A stretch of DNA of 21,070 nt from Apostichopus leukothele. Taxonomy: Eukaryota; Echinodermata; Holothuroidea; Aspidochirotida; Stichopodidae. Positions within the stretch are counted from its first letter, which is position 1; each line of letters starts with the position of its first letter. The notes under the pieces are model-generated. The model did not search any database. It saw only the letters and a program-made list of their open reading frames with translations, and was not told the DNA's origin. Shown here in pieces: positions 17,901 to 21,070 of the stretch. The stretch is taken from positions 1 through 21,070 of the forward strand of contig JAAAKB020150661.1 in NCBI GenBank assembly GCA_010014835.2. The letters run 5' to 3'. Both the position numbers and the translations under genes were made by a program.

Positions 17901-20854
17901 TTGAAAAGATCCAAATCATATTCCAGTTCATAACGTATCTATATTTGGTCGTTGGATATTTCCAACGACAAAATATAGATGTAGCAAACTTTATCCAAGT
18001 ATACAAATGCATTTCCATCAATTTTTTTTACCTAAACTAGTCATTTTTGTACATTTTTACCTTGACAGGCACACTCTTCTATTGTTCTTGCCAATTGTCT
18101 GAGCTCAACATTCTGTCGGTAAAAAAACAACAAAATGAAAGATAAAACATCAATTCCAGTAAAGAATATCAAATGTAAATCAATACATAGTTTATTTATT
18201 CATAGAACTTCACTGTGAAACTGCATTTCTCTGTGACATATATCATCAAGTTCAACCCCACCCCCACCCTCCCTGCCCTCAAAAGACCATAAAACACAAT
18301 CAGAAAGAAATTGTTGAACAAACAATAAACTTGACGAAAATAATGAAAATATAGTCAATGGTTGAATATACATTTAGCAGTATTATTTTCCATTGTTAAC
18401 GACAAAAAGAAATGGGGGGGGGGGTGGATGGGGGGGGGGTTGAGTTATGTTAAACATACCTGGTACATGTATGCTACCACAGTGTTTTTATACATTCATC
18501 AGCCTTACAATTTATGGTTTATCTGTCACTCCTGGAGGTAGAGGTATGTAGGGAGTCCATTCAACTCTCATTCAGTCTCTCATTAAAAACACTTTCAATC
18601 TGTGACATGTAAGACCTTTCCTCGGGTGGGTGTCTTTAAAGTATGTGGAAGGAGGAGCAGAACGACCCTTCGTCGACATACTTGAGATGGAAAAGACATT
18701 CCAAAATCTGCCTATTAAAAGTGCAGCAAATGTTTATTTTGCTAGACACAGAAGTGATTTTCACCAAGACTGGTGATAATAACCAGTTTTTCTGGATTGT
18801 TTTTGTCATGATAAAGGGTGATTGATGGAGTGCGACTCTCATTACAGATTTAAAAGGGGTAAAAGTTTAGGTGACCCATGTAGGCCATGTGACTCATGCA
18901 TAAACCATTTATTTCTACATAACTACCTATCGCTGGATTTGTAAGAGAAAAATTCTTGAGTCAATATTACCAGACGCTATTCAGAGACAGTTTACAAGGG
19001 ATGGAAACAGAGGGTATGACATATTTGTTGTTTTAAAAAAGATGTTTAGTTGATATAAAGTAGTTATGGTTTCAAATTTAAAAACAATATGATGAAATGG
19101 AGATTCTATGTGAAGTTGGAAAATTCTGGAAAACTACTGAATTAATATAGCAACCTTCACGTTGACAGAGACTCATATGAGTAGCATAGATGAGTGGTAG
19201 GGAGGGCGTGGGGGGGGGGTTTGTTGAGCAAGGGGAGGGGGGCAGGGACAGTAATCAGTTCACAGGCTTTGCATCTGAATCATACCACAGATTTATGACG
19301 AGAGGAAGTATGGTGAATATACAATTGAACTTCTCCCTTCATCCATATATGTGAATGAACATGTTCTTTTCATCTCAGTGTGAGAAAAATCATGAATGAA
19401 TAACTGGATGGATAAATGAATGAATGGATGAATGGCTGAGTGAATCAATCAATCAATCAATCAATCAGTCAATGAATCAACATGTGGGTGAATTAATGAA
19501 TAAATAAATGAATGAATAAATGAATGAATCAATCAATGGATGAATCAATCAATCAATCAATCAATTAATCAATCAATTAATTAAACAATGAATGAATAAA
19601 TAAATGAATAGATGAATCAGTGAATGAGTCAATGAATGGCTGAGTGAATGAAAGAATTGAAATGAACAAAAAATCAATTATTCAATCAGTCAATGAATCA
19701 ATGAGTGGATGAATGAATGAATAAATAAATAAATGAATGAATCAATGGATGGAACAATCAATAAAACAATGAATGAATAAATAAATAAATGGATGAATCA
19801 ATCAATCAATGATTTAGTCAATATATGAATGAATTAATGAATGAATGAGTGAGTGAAAGATAAAACAAATCCGAAGAAAATAAGAACGTATGGCTAGCTT
19901 AGAACCGAATCTTGGTTAAGGTATAATCTACTAAGGGAAACGGACCTGATACTTCATTTGTTGTTGGAGCAAGATGACCGCATCTGTCAGAGACGAGATG
20001 GACTCCATCAGAGCATGGTGGGATGCAACTGTCAAAATAAGAGAAAATATGAGCAAAAAATATATAACAAAATGCTGATGAAAGCTAGATCATTGGGAGG
20101 TAAATTAATTTGTCAGAAAACACTTTACATTTGAGTCTTCCAGGGGAAAACAGTACTAACAGTGACTGAATCCAAATTTGTGGATTATAAAGTTCTTCTA
20201 ATAGGACTTCCTAATGACAAACAATGTGAAACATATATTAAAGAGAAAATATTTGAAAACACCAATCTCAATATCTTGTCCCCCAACTCCAGATATGGTT
20301 GATTGAATGTAACCTTTCTTGACTGTCTAAAACCTTAACTACTCCAGCAAGTTGGATCATGGTATAGGAGGTCTGTGATATCATCCGTGCTAATGTGCTT
20401 CGAAAGCTTCACTTAGGCTATTATAATCCTCTTGTCTATGTATTCTTGAAACATGATACATGTGGAATGTTTGCTTAGTTGTAAAAGTTGTCTGTACCTA
20501 GAATTTCATCAAATGTACTGTATCTTTTTTTGTAGAAATAACCTTTTCCTCTGTGAATAAATGATTGACAAATTATAATGGCAAAAAAAAAGAAGGTATT
20601 TTCAGCAGAATTGCCCTAGGCTGCTGAAATCATCCATTGTGCTGTTGCCAGATGCAATTACAAAATATCACTTAAATGTGAAAAATTCATATCTTTTTAT
20701 TTTGCTATGTTGATAGAAGATATCAACTTGATTGTAAAAGCAGTTAAGACTCACATGTGACCTCTGACATGGGCTCCCCTGCTATGTAACGGACGCAATC
20801 TTGAATGTCATTCTTTTCACCTCCAAAGATTAAGATGGGTTTCTGAATTGTGCC
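2954..20854 (-). CDS. THBS: Thrombospondin, group-B (TSP-3/4/COMP-like), 20 exons, 5'-partial
   Basis: Secreted, calcium-binding, oligomeric matrix glycoprotein. Exons on the minus strand: 20854-20755, 20028-19946, 18112-18061, 17035-16851, 16082-15942, 15700-15629, 13706-13554, 13019-12915, 11811-11704, 10941-10779, 10405-10287, 8931-8879, 8277-8192, 7916-7821, 6162-5987, 5475-5230, 4807-4733, 4254-4157, 3623-3484, 2991-2954. They sum to 2289 nt, an exact multiple of three: 762 residues plus TGA. Every junction has GT and AG, and phases match throughout. Order seen: end of N-terminal region, coiled coil with C-x-C, four EGF-like modules, type 3 Asp-rich repeats, and the C-terminal domain with near-family-identical stretches (VVLDPEG, DFEGTF, DDDYAGF, MWKQ, QTYW, RGGRLG). 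Four EGF modules with no vWC or type 1 repeats indicate the group-B architecture. Residue numbers below count from the first codon in the window. The start codon is outside the window. Confidence 0.97.
2992..3483 (-). other. THBS intron with a G-rich stretch
   Basis: Apart from splice sites, the only structure is a G-rich stretch at 3208-3247 on the plus strand, with repeated GGGTGG/GGGAGG-like words. Nothing else recognised. Confidence 0.6.
3484..3623 (-). CDS. THBS: THBS exon 19: C-terminal domain
   Basis: Residues 704-750 plus one base. [27 protein letters not shown] and Y-R-C-N are near-invariant in thrombospondins. Acceptor TCACAG, donor AATG|GTAAGA. Confidence 0.98.
3624..4156 (-). other. 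THBS intron with a pyrimidine-rich stretch
   Basis: A plus-strand CT-rich stretch (about 4019-4091) makes the transcript purine-rich there. No other repeat or gene seen. Confidence 0.55.
4157..4254 (-). CDS. THBS: THBS exon 18: C-terminal domain
   Basis: Residues 672-703 plus two bases. [16 protein letters not shown] and H-R-P match the conserved L-L-W-x-D and G-W-K-D-x-x-x-Y-R-W motifs. Acceptor ACGCAG, donor CAG|GTAACC. Confidence 0.97.
4733..4807 (-). CDS. THBS: THBS exon 17: C-terminal domain
   Basis: Residues 647-671, 25 codons. K-S-R-T-G-P-G...[10 protein letters not shown] corresponds to the K-S-x-T-G-P-G-E-x-L-R-N-x-L-W-H-T-G motif of the family. Acceptor TTACAG, donor CAA|GTAAGT. 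Confidence 0.97.
5230..5475 (-). CDS. THBS: THBS exon 16: core of the C-terminal lectin-like domain
   Basis: Residues 565-646, the largest exon (82 codons, phase 0 at both ends). [31 protein letters not shown] and Q-T-Y-W-Q are hallmarks of the thrombospondin C-terminal globe, whose Asp residues help bind calcium in known structures. Acceptor TTACAG, donor AAG|GTATAT. Confidence 0.98.
5987..6162 (-). CDS. THBS: THBS exon 15: last type 3 repeat and start of C-terminal domain
   Basis: Residues 506-564. [14 protein letters not shown] closes the repeats, and D-V-C-P-E-N-P is the conserved hinge. [15 protein letters not shown] begins the L-type-lectin-like C-terminal domain. Family members have nearly the same string. 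Acceptor CACTAG, donor GAG|GTAAAT. Confidence 0.98.
6542..7137 (+). mobile_element. CR1/L2-clade LINE, truncated 3' end of the reverse-transcriptase ORF
   Basis: Translation on the plus strand, antisense to the host gene, gives the family's RT C-terminal motifs in order. First comes [11 protein letters not shown]...[11 protein letters not shown] (about 6560-6660). Then R-R-A-T-R-M-I and [19 protein letters not shown] (6717-6840), then C-T-R-G-H-Y-L-K-L (from about 6895), then R-V-V-N-E-W-N-G-L (6969-6995). It ends at a stop at 7125-7127 followed by a short ACTAAA-like repeat (7117-7137), typical of CR1-type 3' ends. All three frames are used in turn, so there are at least three frame breaks: near 6700-6715, near 6870 and near 6960. 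It is a dead, 5'-truncated copy of about 0.6 kb. Confidence 0.88.
7220..7815. repeat. Dispersed repeat, copy A (diverged)
   Basis: Both ends match copy B at 9776-10100. The left end has TGTTTACAAGG...CAGA.TTTGA..CCTGTTGAC-like sequence. The right end (about 7733-7810) has TCACATACA, a CA run, GCCATCACCAT, then ATAGATTCCTT.TGC and CAAGG.AT. The middle is longer and poorly matched. No coding capacity seen; family unnamed, probably non-autonomous. It abuts the exon 14 donor. Confidence 0.6.
7738..7770. repeat. CA microsatellite within dispersed repeat copy A
   Basis: Interrupted (CA)n, with CACACACACACACG as its purest part, inside the conserved right end of the dispersed repeat. Confidence 0.75.
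7821..7916 (-). CDS. THBS: THBS exon 14: type 3 repeat between a (TCC)n tract and a dispersed repeat
   Basis: Residues 474-505 plus one base. [12 protein letters not shown]...[12 protein letters not shown] is the family's penultimate type 3 unit. The acceptor CCAG is preceded by about 70 nt of nearly pure pyrimidine built from TCC/TTC triplets. The donor AATG|GTAAAT runs within a few bases into the end of a dispersed repeat. Confidence 0.96.
7917..7990 (-). promoter_or_regulatory. Microsatellite-derived polypyrimidine tract at the exon 14 acceptor
   Basis: On the transcript strand this is about 70 nt of nearly pure pyrimidine made of TCC and TTC triplets, ending in GATTCCAG at the exon. It serves as the polypyrimidine tract of the 3' splice site. 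On the plus strand it is an imperfect (GGA)n/(GAA)n run. Confidence 0.8.
8192..8277 (-). CDS. THBS: THBS exon 13: type 3 repeat
   Basis: Residues 445-473. An Arg codon is completed across the junction, then D-G-D-G-I-Q-D-N...D-N-C-P-S-I-P-N and D-T-D-K-D-G-L-G. This matches the D-G-D-G-H-Q-D...D-N-C-P unit of other thrombospondins. Acceptor ATTCCAG, donor CTCG|GTAAGA. Confidence 0.96.
8278..8878 (-). other. THBS intron with nested inverted repeats
   Basis: ATGTTGTTAAA at 8478-8488 is complementary to TTTAACAACAT at 8557-8567. Inside lies AATGAAATA/TATTTCATT around a 5-nt centre (8526-8548). The sequence is AT-rich, so this may be chance or an old miniature element. Nothing else recognised in the intron. 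Confidence 0.45.
8879..8931 (-). CDS. THBS: THBS exon 12: short type 3 repeat exon
   Basis: Only 53 bp (residues 428-444 plus two bases), but it is required for reading frame and repeat continuity. [16 protein letters not shown] matches the D-V-D-N-D-L-V-G-D-S-C-D-T-N segment of TSP-3/4. Acceptor CTCCAG, donor CAG|GTGATT. Confidence 0.95.
9776..10100. repeat. Dispersed repeat, copy B
   Basis: Shares both ends with copy A: TGTTTACAAGGG...TGCCTGTTGACCTCA at 9776-9815, and TCACATACACACACG, GCCATCACCAT, ATAGATTCCTTTTGC, CAAGGGATAAAAA at 10035-10100. The middle contains TGACC/CCTTTGAACTT words (9910-9940) and ACTCAATAAGATGGATTCAC (about 9960-9979). It has no open frame. I recall similar repeats from echinoderm genomes, but have not verified this. 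Confidence 0.65.
10147..10158. repeat. 12-base G run
   Basis: Pure G homopolymer in the intron between exons 12 and 11. Similar pure runs of 9 or more occur at 1706-1714 (C), 10602-10616 (C), 12389-12397 (C), 15434-15445 (C), 16203-16214 (G), 18414-18424 (G), 18430-18439 (G) and 19210-19219 (G). Confidence 0.9.
10287..10405 (-). CDS. THBS: THBS exon 11: type 3 repeats
   Basis: Residues 388-427. The codon for Gly is completed across the junction. I-L-D-N-C is followed by a full loop ([13 protein letters not shown]) and a second D-N-C-P...N-P-S-Q. The acceptor follows a short (CT)n tract. A 30-bp tandem duplication begins 17 bp upstream of the acceptor in the intron. Donor CAG|GTAACT. Confidence 0.96.
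10423..10485. repeat. 30-bp tandem duplication with a palindromic core
   Basis: Two copies of a 30-bp unit start at 10423 and 10453 with no mismatch visible. Each unit contains GGGGTAATCCCC, an inverted repeat with 4-bp arms. It lies in the intron 17 bp upstream of the exon 11 acceptor, where a branch point is expected. Confidence 0.95.
10602..10616. repeat. 15-base C run followed by an A-rich run
   Basis: Longest pure C tract in the window, in the intron between exons 11 and 10, followed by TAAAAAAAAG. Confidence 0.9.
10779..10941 (-). CDS. THBS: THBS exon 10: type 3 repeats, one with a degenerate calcium loop
   Basis: Residues 334-387 plus one base. It opens D-N-C-E-F and has N-P-N-Q-T followed by a stretch with a single Asp ([12 protein letters not shown]). 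Other units at this place have D-x-D-x-D-x-x-G-D-A-C-D. A regular unit follows ([12 protein letters not shown]) and then D-D-D-I-D-N-D. N-Q-T is a sequon. The vertebrate R-G-D of this region is absent (G-D-G-D-E-C). Acceptor TTTTTCAG, donor GACG|GTGAGA. Confidence 0.96.
11170..11244 (-). mobile_element. tRNA-derived SINE head (or tRNA pseudogene)
   Basis: On the minus strand TAGCCTAGTGG (11240-11230) fits an RNA polymerase III A box and GGTTCGAATCC (11197-11187) is a perfect B box, about 32 nt apart. A T-arm-like hairpin (CTGGG-TTCGAAT-CCCGG) and an anticodon-arm-like stem (CCGC/GCGG) around ATATAAA are present. The acceptor stem does not pair (ACGTCCA against TGGTGGC), so it is not a functional tRNA. 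The SINE body may extend toward 11040; no clear poly(A) tail or target duplication was found. Confidence 0.7.
11245..11703 (-). other. THBS intron remainder upstream of the SINE-like element
   Basis: AT-rich, with a short local repeat TTCTTAGTATAGTATTTC/TTCTTAGTAATAGTATTTC near 11333-11367. Otherwise nothing recognised. Confidence 0.45.
11704..11811 (-). CDS. THBS: THBS exon 9: type 3 repeat
   Basis: Residues 298-333, 36 codons. D-N-C-P...P-N-S-G-Q-E is the first full type 3 unit, with Asp at alternating positions ahead of G-D-V-C-D and then D-D-D-I-D-N-D-G. These Asp side chains bind Ca2+ in the family. The donor is TCC|GTGAGT: atypical exonic base, strong intronic part. Acceptor AAACAG. 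Confidence 0.96.
11812..12914 (-). other. THBS intron without recognisable genes
   Basis: Contains a pure C run joined to an A run (12389-12412). No other element, coding signal or RNA gene was seen in about 1.1 kb. Confidence 0.5.
12915..13019 (-). CDS. THBS: THBS exon 8: end of EGF 4 and entry to type 3 repeats
   Basis: Residues 263-297. [11 protein letters not shown] is the near-invariant end of the last thrombospondin EGF module and includes an N-G-T sequon. D-T-D-L-D-G-F-P-D begins the calcium-binding type 3 wire. The segment E-L-P-C...C-R-E leads into D-N-C. Acceptor TTTTTTTCAG, donor GAG|GTAATT. Confidence 0.97.
13020..13553 (-). other. THBS intron with a short local repeat
   Basis: The word AACTAGTACTACT occurs twice (about 13103-13115 and 13243-13255), suggesting an old local duplication with AGGGAATGCTTC/AAAGGACTGCTAT neighbours. 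Nothing else recognised. Confidence 0.45.
13554..13706 (-). CDS. THBS: THBS exon 7: end of EGF 3 and start of EGF 4
   Basis: Residues 212-262, 51 codons, phase 0 at both ends. G-S-Y-H-C-G-H-C closes EGF3, with the hydroxylation pattern spanning the exon junction. C-P-D-G...C-H-E-N-A-D-C-I then opens EGF4, matching the C-H-E-N/H-A-D-C motif of TSP-4 and COMP. Acceptor TTTCAG, donor GAG|GTAAAT. A 50-bp intronic tandem duplication begins 24 bp upstream of the acceptor. Confidence 0.97.
13730..13829. repeat. 50-bp tandem duplication, two copies
   Basis: Copies begin at 13730 and 13780 (CTGATAAAA.GGCACACAGC...GAGCAGTTATTCAT.AAGAAAGAATC) with a few substitutions and a one-base A difference. It sits 24 bp upstream of the exon 7 acceptor. 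Confidence 0.92.
13830..15628 (-). other. Large THBS intron, mostly featureless
   Basis: About 1.8 kb of AT-rich sequence with a 12-base C run at 15434-15445 and an A-rich stretch at 14694-14733. Open frames are short and show no protein motifs. No RNA gene or mobile element recognised. Confidence 0.5.
15629..15700 (-). CDS. THBS: THBS exon 6: EGF-like module 3, first half
   Basis: Residues 188-211, 24 codons, phase 0 at both ends. C-T-D-I-N-E-C is the calcium-binding signature, followed by C-x-P-N-S-x-C. The module is completed by the next exon. Acceptor CGCCAG, donor CAG|GTAAGC. Confidence 0.97.
15942..16082 (-). CDS. THBS: THBS exon 5: EGF-like module 2 (calcium-binding type)
   Basis: Residues 141-187, 47 codons, phase 0 at both ends. 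It starts C-M-E-S-N-P-C-F and contains [10 protein letters not shown], which fits the Asp/Asn beta-hydroxylation pattern of calcium-binding EGF modules. It ends with a G-I-G-L...K-Q segment that matches the extended tail of group-B EGF2. An N-V-T sequon is present. Acceptor TTGCACAG, donor CAG|GTGAGG. Confidence 0.97.
16083..16850 (-). other. THBS intron with a G run
   Basis: 12-base G run at 16203-16214. A 141-codon plus-strand open frame (16409-16834) shows no recognisable domain, is basic and of low complexity in places, and is best regarded as chance. Nothing else seen. Confidence 0.5.
16851..17035 (-). CDS. THBS: THBS exon 4: EGF-like module 1
   Basis: Residues 79-140. A short linker is followed by an EGF-like domain starting [10 protein letters not shown] and ending [12 protein letters not shown], close to group-B EGF1. 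The segment between the third and fourth cysteines is longer than in vertebrate TSP-3/4/COMP and carries an N-G-T sequon. The exon ends D-I-N-E, the calcium-binding start of the next module. Acceptor TTCTCAG, donor GAG|GTATTA. The CA bases after the acceptor are required by the phase. Confidence 0.96.
17100..17569. repeat. Minisatellite, period about 68 bp, 7 clear copies
   Basis: Unit anchor GGAACAATAGTAATTAGG occurs at 17118, 17186, 17255, 17325, 17392, 17461 and 17524, giving spacings of 68, 69, 70, 67, 69 and 63. Each unit also has TAAGCAGTAGATGAATTATT and an ACAGAAACAACAGAT-like word. More degenerate AACAACAGA / GGAACAATA words continue to about 17760. It lies in the intron between exons 4 and 3. 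Confidence 0.93.
17937..17980. repeat. Near-perfect 20-bp-stem hairpin
   Basis: ATCTATATTTGGTCGTTGGA (17937-17956) and TCCAACGACAAAATATAGAT (17961-17980) are inverted repeats with one mismatch around the 4-nt loop TATT. It lies about 80 nt downstream of the exon 3 donor on the transcript strand. It could be a miniature foldback element remnant, an intronic RNA hairpin or a chance structure; the stem is too short for a typical miRNA precursor. Confidence 0.9.
18061..18112 (-). CDS. THBS: THBS exon 3: end of coiled coil with interchain cysteines
   Basis: Residues 62-78 plus one base. It continues the heptads (L65, L68, I72) and ends in E-E-C-A-C-Q. The two cysteines (75 and 77) occupy the place of the interchain disulfide cysteines after the COMP/TSP-4 coiled coil, but they are separated by one residue instead of two. 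Acceptor ACCGACAG, donor CAAG|GTAAAA. Confidence 0.93.
18414..18439. repeat. Paired G runs
   Basis: Eleven G, then TGGAT, then ten G on the plus strand, in the intron between exons 3 and 2. The C-rich stretch at 18257-18278 is nearby. Could form a G-quadruplex; not tested. Confidence 0.85.
18440..19391 (-). other. Interior of THBS intron between exons 3 and 2
   Basis: A G-rich stretch at 19199-19245 includes a 10-base G run. Otherwise AT-rich with no recognised element or gene. Confidence 0.45.
19392..19858. repeat. Compound tetranucleotide array (GAAT/CAAT/AAAT)n
   Basis: About 470 bp of interleaved GAAT, CAAT, AAAT and GGAT tetramers in register, with pure blocks such as CAATCAATCAATCAATCAAT near 19446-19465 and GAATGAATGAATAAATAAAT near 19712-19731. 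It is a mutated microsatellite ending about 90 bp from exon 2. Confidence 0.95.
19946..20028 (-). CDS. THBS: THBS exon 2: first part of the oligomerisation coiled coil
   Basis: Residues 34 (split codon) to 61. Acceptor TTGACAG; donor CAG|GTCCGT is weak after position +2. Hydrophobic residues fall at perfect 4-3 spacing (L, I, L, V, L, M) and end on a glutamine at the last codon. This is the helix that bundles the chains. In COMP the same helix makes a five-stranded bundle; five strands here is inference. Confidence 0.92.
20029..20754 (-). other. THBS intron without recognisable elements
   Basis: AT-rich sequence of about 0.7 kb between exons 2 and 1. No repeats, coding signals or RNA genes recognised. 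Confidence 0.5.
20755..20854 (-). CDS. THBS: THBS exon 1 of window: linker after the N-terminal domain
   Basis: Residues 1-33 plus one base. The acceptor is TTTCAG and the donor is CAT|GTGAGT, which has an atypical base before the junction. The peptide contains I-Q-D-C followed by G-E-P-M-S. This resembles the L-Q-D-C...S-E-P stretch that follows the N-terminal LG domain in TSP-3 and TSP-4. The incoming phase is taken as 0 because GGC-ACA is open and continues in frame into the coiled coil. Upstream exons with the signal peptide and LG domain are not in the window. Confidence 0.8.
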
Positions 20855-21070
20855 CTGAAATTTAGACATAGACATAGACGTTCATAATACATATTAATGA
20901 TAACAAATATCATAAACGCAAAATAGTACCAGCAAAATTGTATACAATATCATAGAGTGAAAAAAAAAAATCTCATTTTATATCAATGAAAAGAAAATGG
21001 GGATCATGCAGTGCAACCAGTTATCTTGAAAGCGACCCAAGTTTTTATGGCAAGTGAAGGAGGGAGGTAC

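Noticed and set aside
1-21070. LTR, retroviral or Polinton-type elements
   Set aside because: No long terminal repeats and no capsid, protease, integrase or envelope-like motifs seen on either strand. The only RT-related sequence is the CR1/L2-type LINE fragment.
20855-21070. A further upstream thrombospondin exon at the right edge
   Set aside because: No stretch with an acceptor/donor pair and an N-terminal-domain-like peptide could be supported in these 216 bases.

Overview
This is an AT-rich animal genomic window that carries most of one gene. It is a thrombospondin of the group-B type (TSP-3/TSP-4/COMP architecture: no von Willebrand C domain and no type 1 repeats), read entirely on the minus strand. 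I could place 20 consecutive coding exons with GT-AG introns and compatible phases. They run from position 20854 (5' side) to the stop codon at 2954-2956 and encode about 762 residues. The signal peptide and most of the N-terminal (TSPN/LG) domain lie beyond the right edge.

The organism is probably a marine invertebrate, most likely a non-chordate deuterostome. Reasons are the single group-B-like thrombospondin, the compact 0.25-1.9 kb introns, the low GC with many pure G or C runs of 9-15 bases, a CR1/L2-type LINE remnant and a tRNA-derived SINE-like element. A dispersed repeat with a CA-rich end followed by a conserved tail resembles repeats I associate with sea cucumbers, but that is recollection and not proof.

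Reading the gene 5' to 3' (right to left): end of the N-terminal region (20755-20854); a coiled coil with paired cysteines for oligomerisation (19946-20028 and 18061-18112); four EGF-like modules (17035 down to 12915); the calcium-binding type 3 repeat wire (12915 down to about 6090); and the globular L-type-lectin-like C-terminal domain (about 6090 down to 2954). The window also holds a short C-terminal tail and the 3' UTR plus 3' flank (2953-1). Together these make a secreted, calcium-dependent, disulfide-linked oligomeric extracellular-matrix protein.

The introns hold the remaining structure: a sense-strand CR1-like LINE 3' fragment, a tRNA-like SINE head, two copies of a dispersed repeat, a roughly 68-bp minisatellite, a tetranucleotide array, three short tandem duplications or repeats, a (TCC)n polypyrimidine tract at one acceptor, and a 20-bp-stem hairpin. 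I recognised no viral or LTR-type element, no functional RNA gene and no second protein-coding gene. I see no new multi-gene system. The most notable points are protein-level peculiarities of the thrombospondin and the repeats packed against some of its splice sites.
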